From Enoplolaimus lenunculus (lineage: Eukaryota; Nematoda; Enoplea; Enoplida; Thoracostomopsidae), in NCBI GenBank assembly GCA_030248215.1, contig JASANG010000611.1, positions 496,001-560,000 on the forward strand: a DNA stretch of 64,000 nucleotides. The letters run 5' to 3'. Position 1 is the stretch's first letter, and every line of letters starts with the position of its first letter. Below the pieces are notes generated by a model, which saw nothing but the letters and a program-made list of their open reading frames with translations, made no database searches and was not told the DNA's origin. Shown piece after piece: positions 14,001 through 29,000 of this stretch. The position numbers were made by a program, and so were the translations under genes.

Positions 14001-17000
14001 TAACTGAGTGTTATTTGATCCATGTTATTAGCATACTTCAAGATTACTGCTCATACTAATTTCGCAGCAGTTTTGAAGCTTGCAGCGAATGCGACAGGCA
14101 CGCGGAACTGGGATGTCTAGTGTGTCCATCGACGTCCCTAAACTGCATCTCTTTTTACTCTTGGTTATCAACAAAATATAACAAGCCATAACTAAATTTT
14201 TGACGGCCGCTCTGTTGTAGGTTACCTTCTACTCTCTGTTGACACCCCTATACAAAATTCGTTCCAGCGGTCTTGGTATCTGATGTTAGCTATCTTGTTT
14301 GTGTTTAGCTTGTTTAGAATTTGTTACACTAAAATCGATCGAAAAAAACACCCGCCAACCCCCCCCCCAATCAAAGAGTATAGCGATTATTGCGCGAAAT
14401 ACTTTGTGTTCAAAGGAAAAATTTTGCGATAAATTCTAAACCAAACAAATCTAATCAATGGCGGATCCATGGGGGGGGCTACCCCGGCCGTGCCCCCCCA
14501 ACAGCATCTCGATAAAAATTATATAGACTGCTAATTGCTGTTCTACGCTGTTTATTTCTCTGTTTTATACAGAATAGTATAAGCAGCTGCCTTTAAATTT
14601 GTGCCTGTTTGAAACCAAATCCGAACTATTGTTTCCACCCTGTTGTTTAGATCTAAATTGCGTTGATGCGTTTTGTGATTCATCGCAATTGCACGAACGT
14701 AAAGAAGCCAATTTGATAGCAATAGTGTTGTCCACTAACGGCAGAGCAGTGTCCGATAGATAATAGTTTTCAAGGAAATAATTTCGCTCAATTGACGCTG
14801 GTAATTTATTACCTGTGAAATTTTGCCCCCCCCCATTTAGAGATCTTGGGTCCGCCACTGAATCTAATCATTTTCAGGCGAGTTACTACGTATGCAAACC
14901 GGTGACAATGTGGAACTGATTACGTTTACAAAGAAAGATTTTAAAAATCCTCCAGTGCCTAATATGAGACTTATTAATGATGACGGCATTGAGAGCCCAT
15001 TAGAAGGACGATTAGAGGTGCTTCTTGACGGCGAATGGGGTAAGCGATAATGTGTTTTGTTCTGTTCGATATTCGAATCGAATGTTTGGTGTCAATTTTG
15101 AATTAATCATGGTAGAAGCCAGTATATCAGAACAATCCCTCGCATCTAAATTCACTTTTAACAAAGTTTCAAACACACAACATTTAAGTAGTAAACTTTT
15201 AATTGATCTTTTGATATTAAAATTAGGTTTGTGTTTTTGATCGCAAACGTTCGCAAGGGTACAAATCATGTATTTGTGTGAAAAATTTCAAATTTTTTTG
15301 ATTTTGAGGACACGTGACATCGACTTTGAGGGCAGCCAGCAAAACGATTTGCACGCCATTTATATAAGCAAACACTTGAACTTTATTTTTGTTGTTTTAG
15401 TTTCATCGCATTTTATATAATCAATATATGGATTGCTAAATCTGTTGCGTTTACTAAAGTTGCAACACTGCGTCCTAGAAAGAGCTGCATTTATTTTTGG
15501 TATTTCAGGTACAATTTGCAACCGCAGCTGGACCGTTCAGCTAGCTTCATTGGCGTGCCGGCAACTCGGTATGATCGCTGATCCCGAATTTCGTGAAAAC
15601 TGGTGGTACACCCCAAAAACCAAAGGTCCGCTACCGATCGTCGGCGATAACTTCCGATGCGAAGAACTTGAAACTGATTTGACTCGGTGTCGACATGATG
15701 GCATCTTAGAAAACGTAGGGCTATCGTGCCCTCAAAATTCAGTCGTGGGCCTTAGATGTGTTCAGCCGCGGTGGGCAGGGATCCGGTATACGCTTTTGGC
15801 GAATCCGCCCTCTGTCACCGATCAAGAGTATGTTCATCATTTGGTCATTGAACGCGCTGGACTGCTAGATTTTGTGAAGCCTACGTTTGCAGCAGCACTT
15901 CAGATCGACTGGAATTATCACACGTTTCGCCAATTAATAGTGAGGGATAACTTTTGGACGGGACTCGACATTGTCTATAACGATTTGGTTAAAAAACCGC
16001 TAATTGCTGATAGCCGTTTTGAACGCAACCGAAGAAACGGAGTTCGCGCAAGATCGTATGGACTGACCATTGAACGAAGTGTAATATCTGACAATCAAAA
16101 TGCCGGTGAGTTATTGGTTGTTTGGCGTTTTTTAAATTATTTACTGGGTTGTAGAGACATTACTTGAGTGGAGTCGATTTTGAACTTAGTCAGTCTACGG
16201 AATTATAACTTGATTTGTCGAATAATTATTGGCATGTACACTGCGCCAATGTTTCACATTTAAACTGTTGCATTAATCATCAGGCGTCAGCGACAAGTCA
16301 CTGCTATTATTATAGTTGAAGCCTATATTTACTGCGTGTTTTCAATGTTAGCTAACGGTCCTTCTAAAATGGTGGTCGGGCAAAAACGTAACGCGCGCTG
16401 GTATATTTTTCACCAAACAATTTTCGCCAAGTTGCATACTCTTATCCATACATACAGTCGTTATTGAGCTTTGGTATTACGCATTTTCCGCGAACACACG
16501 ATCATTGTTTAATGTTTTAAGGTCTACGTTACAATCCGATACTATCGCAACAGCTGCAACGAGACGTGGTCACTTGGTTGCAACGTGACGATCTGACACG
16601 TAATCAAATCATCACGTTGCCCGATCTCGATGGCATCACCACTATTGAATTGTACGATTCAACAGCGAAAGCACGCAAGTTTCTTGTTTCAGCTAATGAT
16701 CGACCGTGTGGCGTTGACAAGGTAAGTCAATTTACAAGTTTTTGAACATTAATATACCTTTAGGAAGGGCAGGAGCAACAATGACTTTGAAGTGAATGTT
16801 AAGTTCTATAAACAATTGGAGAATGAAGTTCTTAAATTCATTGAAAAAATGTTACAGGGGTGATTTGAGCCTTATATCATATAGCTACGCTGCTGATTTG
16901 AAGACTTCAATGTACAATAAAATCTTAAAAAATTTAAAGTCAAAGAATGGTCACACAGTTTTCAATCGTTAGGGCGCTACACGCGATAAACCAATTTGCG

Positions 17001-20000
17001 CTCGTAAATTATCGCCTATACCTAACTATAACCTAACGCCAAGCCAACAGGCGGACACAGCCCACAGAAAACCCCCCGCCCCAACCCCCACCAACCCCCC
17101 CCCCCACCCCCCCCCCCAAGGCCATACGTCCTATACGCATTTAAGAACATGGGTCCTCAAGCCAAAACATAATGATTGGTTCGGTTTTAAACGATTGGAA
17201 AGTTTTAATTTTGAGGTTGCCACACGCAGTGCGCCATGCGTTCAGCGTTTCACTGTGCTCGCAGTTGACGCTCAGTCAAACGCTGCAAACGCACGCATTG
17301 GTGTTCATATCGTTAATCGTCCAAGCGAATATAGCGATGAAACTATGATTATCCGCGATAGTACTGGTTCTGAAAGCGTTGAATGGGACGTCCGCCGGGA
17401 TTTGATTCGATTCCCAATCGTTTCTGTTGGATCTCGGATCGAGATTGAATATCGTCGTAGTTATGGACCTGCGACGTTAATGATGATGCTGTTTTATCAA
17501 GATGGTAAGCAGGGTCGTATATAAAAGCGGATAGGAAGAATATATCCTCTGTCGAAATTTCTGAAAAAACAATAAATGTGGCAGTTTTGCGGTTTTGAAA
17601 ATATTAATCTGCCTGGATAAAACAAATTGTTTTGCCGCAAATTTCAAAACATAGGTCTATTAGCATTTCTAATGTAAGGAAATGTTAGTATCAGTTACGT
17701 TTCCTTTAACATCATTATAATTTAGAATTCAACGTCAAATAGCACAGGTAGGGGGCATTTCTAGAAGAAATCATTACTGTACGACGTTGCGATGATGAAC
17801 AGTGCAGTGGTCCTGAAACTAGCTAACCTGTGGGCTAGGCCATTGCCAATTTAGTGATTGCTTTGGCGAGAAACAGCACAACCTGAGCGATGTCTAATGT
17901 TTGCTGAAAAAGTTTCTACAATATTATCGGTTTTATGACGAAAATTACAAAACTGTACAAGTTAGCATATATTTTATATGCCGCAAAATGCCCTATTTAT
18001 CATAATAATTAATATATAGTGTTAGCTTGTCACCTTCTCTGCATGTTGTGGCAGCTGGCGTGCAGTCGCTGTTTCACAATTTCTTGGTATGGGATAACTT
18101 GTTCTCAGTAAGTTGAAATTCAAGCCTCAGTTTAATAGATATTAACAAAATTTCCTACGCTGTTTCCAGATTTCTTTTTAAGAGTTCAGCAACTAAACGT
18201 GGTTAATTTTCATCATTACTTTAGCAATTTTTAGTAAAAAAATTGTTCGACACTTCCAGTGAAGGTAATAAACAATCCTCATCAACCCCTGGGTGTGCCA
18301 TAGTTGGGCTACTTCCGGGCCTGAAAGTAATGTATTTGTTTGTTTTAGCGTATCAGTACCTCGATCCGTTCATTCATGTTCGATATTCTGTTATTTCAAA
18401 CAACCAATATGCAGTGAGCACAATGCATTATTCGAATTTTACACACGCCGATGGCAGTATTATAAATCGTTATGACCGTGAGCAACTCTGGTTTCAAAAG
18501 GTACGCAAATGTTTTTGAAACACTGGTTCGAATTCTGCATTGAACGTAGATCTCAGATGAAACAGAAAACATTCACGTGGAAAATGATGAGTGTAACATA
18601 AGTTGGCTAAACATTATTAAATCAACTTGTGAGTGAACATATTTACCTTCTTCTCTGTATTGCAGATCAAATTCTTCAATAAATCTGTCAAGCAGTAGTC
18701 TTGAAAAACGGACAAAATATTCATGCGGAAAAGGGTTAATTTAACAACGTATCTTGGCTAAAAATATAATCAACTCATGAGTTAACATATTTACCTTCAC
18801 ATATTTACCTTCCTCTGTGCATTTCAGATCAAATTTACCAAAAACCGACAAGCAGTGGTGCAGCATAGCTGGTAAAATATTCATGTGGAAAAGGGTTAAT
18901 ATAACATAACTTGGGTCAAAATGTAATCAACTCATGAGTTAGCATATTTACCTTCACATATTTACCTTCCTCTGTGCGTTTCAGATCAAATTTACCAAAA
19001 ACCGACAAGCAGTGGTGCAGCATAGCTGGTAAAATATTCATGTGGAAAAGGGTTAATATAACATAACTTGGGTCAAAATGTAATCAACTCATGAGTTAGC
19101 ATATTTACCTACCTCTGTGCATTTCAGATCAAATTTACCAAAAACCGACAAGCAGTGGTCTGGGTCAATGGTCCGCTACGCGACGCCGGCACCGCCAGCC
19201 CACTTGCGTTGATCAGTTACTGGATCGACAACTGTTCAGTGATCGCGAACAACGGTTCGATCATTGAGACCCATCGCGATTTATACCGATCAGCAAACAT
19301 ATTCGCGTGGCGTGTCTGGCGATCAACGTTTGCTCGAAATGAACAAAGCGGGTTTGCAATTGCACTGCCAGAACCCTACACGCAACTTGTTTCCACCAAA
19401 CGGACGCTGACCGGTGCTGGCGACAGAAATGGGGATGTGATATCGCCATGGTTTGTTGGACAGACTGGACGAGACGATGTGCGGCGACGCAGTGAGACGC
19501 AAGCGGACGCCTGGATCCGTCGAGTAGCACAGCGTCCTGTGCATCGGTTTGAATTTTTGGAGAATCGATTAATGCATAATCGTGATTTTGAGTTTCATCT
19601 ATCTGGATATGCGGCGTGGTGTAATGTTAGTGCGAACAATTTTACGCATAATCTGGCAAGGCCTGATCGTGGGTTGGTTAAGTTTTCAGGTACGTAAATC
19701 GCTAAAGACTTATTATTAAGCTTTTCAACGCAGGAATGCTGCATTGTCTGATTTGAAAATAAAACATCTTCTAAAGTTGTACACTTAACAATCCGTTTTC
19801 CATTAGCGTTGTTTTGATCACTATCATTTTGGTTATTTACACTATCAGTTTCTATCCAGAGTTTAAAGTATACTTTATAGGTACTGAAAAACAGCTGATC
19901 ATGGAACGCAATCGTTGGTATCTTAATCGCGGTCAGTGGATGCTACTTTGGGACATTCAATCTCAATTGTTGCGTGGTTCGGCAGATGAACCCGAAATTT

Positions 20001-23000
20001 TACCAGCGTCAATTGAGCGAAATTATTTCCTTGAAAACTATTATCTATCGGACACTGCTCTGCCGTTGGTGGACAACTACCCTCGAAGTTTTACTGTTGG
20101 AATTCGGGGTGTTCAAAAATTAAACATTTCGTTGAACAATTTTCGAAATGAGCTCATCGATTTTGAACTTGTCGCCGGACTGAGGGGAACGACAATTTAC
20201 GATTCGCTAAATGTTACCCTTAACTATTGGGGTGTCGCAAACGGGCCCGAAATTTCGAATCGAATATTTGATTTTGATGATTGGAATATTTACGCGATCG
20301 CAAACTATAATCCGTACATGATGACAGAAGAATTTGTTCATCAATGGACATGGGAAATCAGTATGGCCCAATTAGACTCGTACGTCGAACAAGCGGCCAA
20401 TGTTTTCGATCTCAAAGGTCGCCTGACACAATCGCTAACGCTGAAACGGCAACGGCAAAAATGGACAAACCCGCCGTATGATTATAAACCAGATAGGCCA
20501 TACAGGATTCGCAAAGACCTCACCGTTATGCCAGGGGCAACGCTGACGATTGAAAAAGGTGCTGAACTGCATTTGTACCCGGGCGTCCGAATTTTGGTTC
20601 TGGGAACGCTTATAGCTGAAGGCACCACACTAGAACCGATCCGATTTTTGCCAGTCAATAGCTCTGAGCTTGAACAACAACGTATTGATTATTTGCGGCT
20701 TATGGATTGGCCCATTGGATCGACCAGGTCAACCAATGGCGATGGAGCTCATACGATTATACCAATAACTACTGCGGATTATTACGGAAGACCTAATCGT
20801 GGACGACTTGTGAAACCGGTACTCCAAGTTCGAAACCACCGAAGCCGGAGAGCAACAGATTCTGTTTATCAACAATTTCCGCTACTCAACCGTCTGGATA
20901 CGTTCTATCAGAAGTTTCCGGTATACCTGGTGCCTGGGGATTCCATTCCTAGCAGCCCTCAGCAGCTTAAGCCCATCCGTTCTGGATTCTTGGAAATCTA
21001 TAATCGAACAACTGGTGAAATGGTACCGATATGCGACCGACAGTTCACGCGACGTAACGCACAGGTTGTTTGCCGTCAGCTTGGGTTCGGATCCCCCACA
21101 GGGAACGTTTATGTATGGGTTGCGCCGCGATGGGATTTCAATCCACGCCTTCGAATCATTCGGGCGTACTCAGAACCGCGACAATGTTTTGGCGATGAAC
21201 TACGACTGGATGAATGTGACTTACGACTCAACGGTGATCGTGATTTGTGGTATTGTTCCGATACAGAACACTTTGTTTACATTCATTGTGGTATTGCGTC
21301 GACGTTGAACGCAACCCGATATCCGTATCATTGGGGTGGAATTACGCTCAGCGACGCAAGTCTTGAACCGAAACCTTTGTCTGCCGGCAATGGCGATGAT
21401 CTCAGTAGGCATGTGGGGGCAGGCGCGGTAGCACAGCGACAAATCTGGGACTCGTACCCCCGGGTCAAAGCGACTTCTGCCTACCATACTGAGCAATCTC
21501 GGCTATCTCATGTTGAAATTGTTGGCGCTGGCGCGCCGCATAACGCAACTGATGGATCTGCGCTTGAACTAATATTTCAAACGCCGAGTTTAACTGCAGT
21601 AAACATTACAAATAGTTCGATGCATGGTGTATCAGTAATTGCACCTCGCGGACAAGTCAGCCTCGACCGAATTAATGTGACACATAATTTAGGCATCGGC
21701 GCAAATATTGTAACCCTAAATTTGAGAGCGGACTCCGCCCGTAATTCGGAACCTCTGCGGATTGTCAATTTACCCTATCGTGCATACGGGCTGGTGGATA
21801 TGTGCTCAGTGGCGCAAACGGTAACAGTGACAAAGCGTGTATTGTTATACTACAAATATGACAGTTATCCAGTGAACTGTGTTAAGTTGTTTCGAAGTGT
21901 TGGCAACTTGCAACATTTAGCAGTTCGGTTCTTGCAGTTGCATTTGTACAATTCACACGATGATATTGGACGCCCGGATACGCTAACGTTTTTCAATTCA
22001 ACGCTTTTTACTGAAAACAATCAAATTGGTGAGTCAGGGTTTGAGGATTTTTTTAAACATGCTGACTCAAATTATTGTTGAAAATTTACTCTTAGAAGTT
22101 GTTACGTTCAATAGCAATATGCGCAGTAATACTTCAGGTGGTGTGTTCGCCGTGGAACTATACAAGGGGAAGGGTAGATGGTGTATTCCAAATGCCAAAT
22201 GTTTTGGTCTACCAACCTTTATGATAACTGTAGAGGTCAAAAATTTTCGTCGCCACCCCTCTAGTTTTTACTATATACTTTTGTATTTTCTTAGTGTCAC
22301 CTAACTTTAGCTTTAGCTGCGTAGCTTCGAATTTTACATATCGCCCTTTGGTCATCTTCTTGGAATAGTCAAACGTTTTGAAAACACTTACTTTGAACGC
22401 AAGCCAACGGGTTGAATTAAATGAAATAACAGTCCGTAACCGAATAACACAGAGTACCTTCTGCAGAGTCTATTCAGATCACTACAGTAGGTGTTTTTGC
22501 AAAACTGCTCGCCCTTCCGAACAGTGTCGAGCCACGAGCGGATACGTTGATAAGTGCGAAACAAAATAATTCATTTCAGCTCAATTGCGTTACAATAGTC
22601 GTCTGATGGCAGAGAATATTAACAGCCATCGCCCTGTGCTCGGGATGTACCTGCGTGCGAACGCTGCCGACGGGACTTACGGATTTATTGCGGAGGTTGT
22701 TACGTTGCCTGCAGCACCTGAATTAGGTATCAGATTGATTTGACTGTTTGGTTTAAACGCACTTATTGCAATGACACACGGCAAACTTTGATATAGATTA
22801 AAAGGGAAATTTACAAACTTAGACTCACCTTATAGATGTTGGTCACTGCTAGCAAATTGCACCACGATATTAGTAGGCTTCGGTTGCTAGATCGCATACA
22901 GCATATAAATTAGGATCTAGATAGTTTAGACTTTTTGATTCTTGAACTGAATCCTAGGTGTATGAACTATGCCTACGTATTGTATTCGGGGACAACTCGG

Positions 23001-26000
23001 GAAAACGGTCGAAATGGGTCAAATTCAGACGTGTAAGCACATTTGTTTCACGTAAGTAAACCCACGGTAACTGCCAACCTACCCGAATATTGTGTAAATT
23101 TTTATAATGGTATTAGTATTTGTTTTTAGGCTCACCAGAACACGTAGCTCTCAGCGAATCACGATTGGAACACAATCATCGCGGAGCGTTCCGGTACTCA
23201 AGCATGGGCGAACGAAACCAAGACATCGACATTTCAAGCTGTTACTTCGGATCGAACGGCTATCACGTTTGGGGCAATTTCACAACGTCACCGTATGCGC
23301 TCGGGTTGAATTTACACAATACTCTGTCGTTGAAATTTGAAGGCAATCAACTATGGCGAAATACAGGAGGGCTTCACTTAAGCGCAAGCAGCAGTACGGC
23401 AGTTGCAAGATTAGAAGGAGTTATTCGAAATTGTGGGTTTAGCCAAAATAGCTATGGCAGCACGTTGAGGTTACTGGGCAAAGATTTTCAGAAAATTCAA
23501 CTCATAAATAATTATTTTGGCCGGAACTATGTTCCGTACGACGACGTTGTATATGTAGACCGGATGCTTACTAATTTTTCTCATAATACTTTCTATAACA
23601 ATACCGGGACACATATAGTTGATTTAACCGGATATCCACGGGTGCAAACGGAATTCCAATTGTTTTATCGTAATATGCTCTACGATAATGTTGCACACGG
23701 ACATGGCTATCGGTTTAACTTGTCGTATGGTTACTTTGCTCGCGTTGCACCAGAGCCGGATGTGGACTTCTACGACGGCGGTATCTTTAAACGAAGCGCT
23801 TCGAATAGATTTAGAAGCAGTGCTAGCAGTTATCTGAGGGACCACAGCTCACAATCGGGTCGACTTTCAAAGCGGAAGGCTGATAGAAACCGGAGACAAG
23901 TTGAGCTAATTCCAATAGCGGACACAAGTTTCCAACTGGCTCACGATGAAGTGGTTAATGATTATAAGCGAACCAGTTTTGAATGGTTTGCGCATGTCGG
24001 CTCTGATACTGAACGATATCGGAGTACCATTCTTGCGGGTAATAGTCAACAACGCTATGCTGAAAATTATTTCGTTAATCCGGCGAATACGTTCGAACTG
24101 ACAACTGTGAATAAAACAAAGTAAATAAAATTTCTCAGAGTTGTATTCTCCAGTGATTTGGTTGTACTGTTGTCTAAAGTTAATGTTGACAAGATCGTAA
24201 CTTCAGGAAGCAAAAAAATAACTTCAATTTCGTTGCCAGGCAAGGGCGGATGGCGGATCCAGGAGGGATGGGGGGATGCATACCCTCACTGGCTGCTGAG
24301 TGTAAATGTTTTTCAGGGTGAAAACCAACGTAAGCTATTATAGCACTTATGGTGATTGTTTAAAATACGGGAAAAAGAACATAAAACATCTTGTTCTTAG
24401 CAACAATCAAGATATCATAGGCTAGAAATTTATTCAAAATCCGCATTAATGGCTGCATCTTTTCTACCTTGAGGTTTTTCTCGCCTACGAATGAGTTTAT
24501 GTATGACTTGTGGCTGTTTTTATATGCGTAAAAATATGTATGAACATGTGCCAAAACTTAACATTTTTCACCTTTGCATCCCACCACCAGGAATTTTTGG
24601 ATCCGCCACTATTCCCAGGTTATAGGTGTAATTACTTTAGGGCCTATTCTTCCGCCTGCACAAATTACATTAAAATTTCTTTCAAAATTTTAGGCTATGA
24701 TCACTGTTTAGAACTGCTTCAGACAGGATGTAAGCATTTTTGAAAATAAAAATCTAAAAAACTATTGCACTTGAAGCAAAATAAATCAGATAACTTCATT
24801 TTGTTTCATAGTTGTCGCGTACTTCTTAGAAATGTTTAATTATTACAGTTGCGAAGAACTGTAACTTAATATACTAATTTAGTGAATTTTAAATTCGAAA
24901 AATGTTTTAAACTTTGTGGTCGATCATTTACAGGTTAGAAAATGCAAGATTTTTGAAACTTATCATTATTCCGTAGCTGGAAACATATAGTACCAATCAC
25001 CAACTGATAATAGATGTGATAATCATTTGAGAAAAAATGTATTATTGCAAATTGTGAACGATCCTTGTGCTATTGTTTTCCTTCTAGTGACCAAGCGTAC
25101 AATGGACCAGTGGATGCGCGAAGCAATTACTGGGGCTATCCAGGAACTCTAAGCGTTGCGGCTGGTCGCATCCGAGATCGAGAAGATTATTCGTATTTGA
25201 TTCCGGTTGACTATTCACCGGTATTGGAATCAAATACGTCACTTCTTGAAGGTAGAGTAGTATAGTATTGATCATGGCCGTTTTATAATATGAAGCTCTT
25301 GCAGACCTACATCTATACGGTTAATATTTGAAACATTGGATATTGTATTTTACTTTTTGTCCAACTTGCCTTTCAATAGTTAATGTAGAATGGATAGTTT
25401 AACTTAAGTCGTGGTAGTTAATACCTTACGCTAGCTTTACGTCAAATTTTGTTATATATAGTGCAATATAAATCTAAAACACCAGGGCTTTGCTTGCTTT
25501 AAAATAAAAAACCATACATCACCGGTATATGAACCGATGGGCACTGAAAATGTGACTTCAATATTTACTAATTATTTCAGGAAGTTGTCCGCCTGGTTGG
25601 TTTCACGCAGGTCGAGATGATCCAAACCGTGTCAGATCGTGTTTTCTGTTTATCGGCGGGGCATTGCCTTATGCTCAAGCTGAAATATTTTGCCAGGTAA
25701 GTGATTGTGTTTTAAGCATATTATGAACATCGCAATGGTTTTGAAATAAAGTTTTCGGTAACAAATATTTTCGCTGAGAAAAATTTATCTGATTTAAACA
25801 CGTACAATATATTTACAAATGGATTAAGCCACACCCACGCCAAAATTCTGACTAAGCTCATGTATCGCAGTCGACAGATTAAAACGTTTAATTTGTTTAG
25901 TTTGACAATATCGCATCTAACGCTTGTTTGTTCCTTGCTTTTCTTCAAATGGAGCAAATCCAAAGAAATTCAGTTTTTGAAGACAACTGTCACTGATGTG

Positions 26001-29000
26001 GTCAGGTTAAAATTGTATTCACAAATTTGGGATTTCTTAACTCGGTATCTCAGTTCTCTTGAAAATGGCTAATTTTTCAACACATTCGAAGTTGTTACGA
26101 TTAAAGTAAATGTCAATGATGTTTCAGGACAACGGCGGTTTCATGCCATACTTACAAAATTCAGATCCTCGAATGCCCGCTCTGTTGGAAAAGTTACGCG
26201 TGATCAACGAACAATTTTATTCAGAATGGTCGGCTGATGACAATTGGATACTGCCAACGAATCAGGTATATGTATAATACTGAACGACGAAGCGGTTCTG
26301 TAATTGTAGCAGTTCGTTAGTTTGAAAACCTATAACTAACTGGTGATAGGCGAGAGATGTATTTGTTACTATGGGCCCTATTGTCTTGTATTGGCAAATC
26401 TATAACAGTTTTGAGCTCGGACTAATATTAAACGTTAAGCAACCGAGTTTGGTTGGTCTTAATTTCCCTTTGCTATTTTTATTACATCAGATGCCCGTAC
26501 CCATCAAGAAGCGTCACAAAAAATTCCAACGGTAACTGTAGCTGCAACGAAACAAATTAGCTGAAAGCGTAGCTATGTTTTTGCATTCATCACAGTATAT
26601 TTCAATCCAATTGCAGAGAAAGGCTTTCAGTGATTTTTTTCGGTACAGCCCTCAAATGACTCCCATGTGGGCACACTTACGCGCTTGTACCAATAGGTGG
26701 GCTGGGGGTTAACTTTTGAACGTCCAAAAAAATTTTAGCCTCACTTCTAAGTTTTGTGAAATCAACTGCATGCCGCTGAAATTGTGTGGCTCCCATAGCA
26801 TGTTGAGCTGACTACAGACGCATCCGTGGCAAGCATAGTTACCAAAGGTTGTGCATTATAGCCTCAACGTGAACTATTTATTTGGATCGATGGAGTGATG
26901 ATTGCGCCACAACAATGTGGATATCTTGCGTCGGAATCTGGTGTCATTGGATACTACAACTGTGGACTCATGTTGCCGTTTGTGTGCGAAAAAGGTTCGC
27001 CAAGTCATATTTGATAGCAAACACAAACCTTGAATAACCTTGTGGTCAGAATAAATTTTTCAGGCTTGATCGATGTGGATTAGTTCCTGCAAAAGTTCGC
27101 ATAATTAATTGTTGTCGCATTTGTTTCTAAGTAGGGAAACTTGACAGTTTTTGATCAATAATAAGGTTTAAGCTCATTCGCACTTCATTTACTTGTGACA
27201 TATTTATGTCTCAGTAATAGGTGCGCAAACAAGCGAATTTTGCAATTTGTACAGCTGAAAACGGACACAATTGCAGAGAAAGCTTAATCTAAAAAATGCA
27301 TAAATGCTTAAGCCAATCATCGTTGGCTTCAAAAGTAACACGCCTAATTAACAACTAGTGAGAGCCTGCTACATACCATTTATAATGCTAGTAATAATTG
27401 CTAAGTGTTGACTGAAAGTTTTCACATTATAAGCGACAAATGAAAATATACTTTATTTTCGCTATGGTATTTCTAAATAGCACCAAAGCCTGAGGACAGT
27501 AAAAAATTTTGTTTTGGGCTCAAATTGTGTATTAGATTCGAACTGTTAGTTAAACAGCGTTCAAATTTCACAATCTAACGTTTAATATGAGATGGTATTT
27601 CGGCCACTGACTGAAATCGTAGCATTTTTGTAGGTCATGGTGTTGCAACGCATTGGTACATTCTAAGCCCGGCAGGAATTGTCGCGATAGTTCTGGTAGT
27701 TTTGCTGCTCATTATCATGCTGGTACTTGTTGTATTTTGGACCGCAAAATCGCGCGCTCGCAAAAGGCAATATTTTGAGCGAAAAAATTCTCTTCGTGAC
27801 TCACTTCGATCAATTAAAGCCGTCCAAGAAAAAGCTGCTCGTGAGCAAGAGTTAGCTAAACTCGGCCCGACCGACTTATCTTACCCGCCATCGCAGCTTC
27901 CACACACCAATGGATACTTGAACAAGCATCTAGCTTATGACCCGCGCGCGCCAACTGACGATAGCTATATGCCACAGTTGGCGCCAAATATAGGCAGCTA
28001 TGTCGCCACAAACGGTGAACTACACCGCGACGCAAATCAAAAGCCGAGTACGGATTTAATTTCAACCGCTCACGCACGAATGATTTTAGGCGATGCGTTT
28101 CGGGTACGGAATGATCAAACATCAAATTGTCATCGTAATGGATATTATTCTACTACGAGCGAAACTGCAACTTATGCCAACGGTTCGTTTGTTGATGATT
28201 CTAAACAATCCTATTCAAGTAACCGGACCCCATCAGATTCATACGGTACACCATCCTCTGACTACTATAATGATCCTGACTCTACGACGTATACAACGGA
28301 CCGTGCTACTAAATTATCAACTAATCTTAAACAGCCTGATCGTCAAAAGTCAGCTGCTAAAATTTATCGTAAGTCTAAGACTGAGCCTAAGCCGAACTCG
28401 TTGTCCCATAGTTATACAGAATCAGCGTATCGTAGTGATTATTCGTCTCCGACTGAAGAAATCCTTGATAGCGATAGTAATTCTGGCGGTGCCACATCGA
28501 TAATAACATATGCAGCGTCAGGGCCGCCTGCAAAGCAAAGTGCTAAGCTTCAATCAGTTCCTCCACCGAGAGTTCCTGAATTTGGATTTTCTGGCGACAA
28601 AGCAACAACTAATTTACCAACGGCTACTTCATCAGGATTTTTGTCCGGAAAACAGTTAGAGCTTAGCAATGACCCAAGCGCAGTCAGCGCTACCGATGGG
28701 CACACGAACAATTCAAAACCAGGCACAGCTAAACTTTCGTTTGATCGCTCAAGTATTGGACCAAATTTCAGCTCAAATTACCAAGTAACACAAGATTCGA
28801 TGCATTCTGGTGATTTTCCACCTCCACCGCCTATGAAATCTTCACCAAGCCCTCCTGAATCACGCAAGAAGCTGTTGACTCAACTATATCAACACGAGCC
28901 GGTAAATTCTAGCGTTAATTCAGCTCATTCTAACCGTGTTCCGGAATTAAGCCGCCGCCCGGAACTCGACTGTAATAATAGACGTTCCAGCGTTATTTCT

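Noticed and set aside
18243-18348. Upstream extension of bark exon 15
   Set aside because: The open frame is not needed: the acceptor TGTTTTAG at 18348 gives the phase that fits exon 14.
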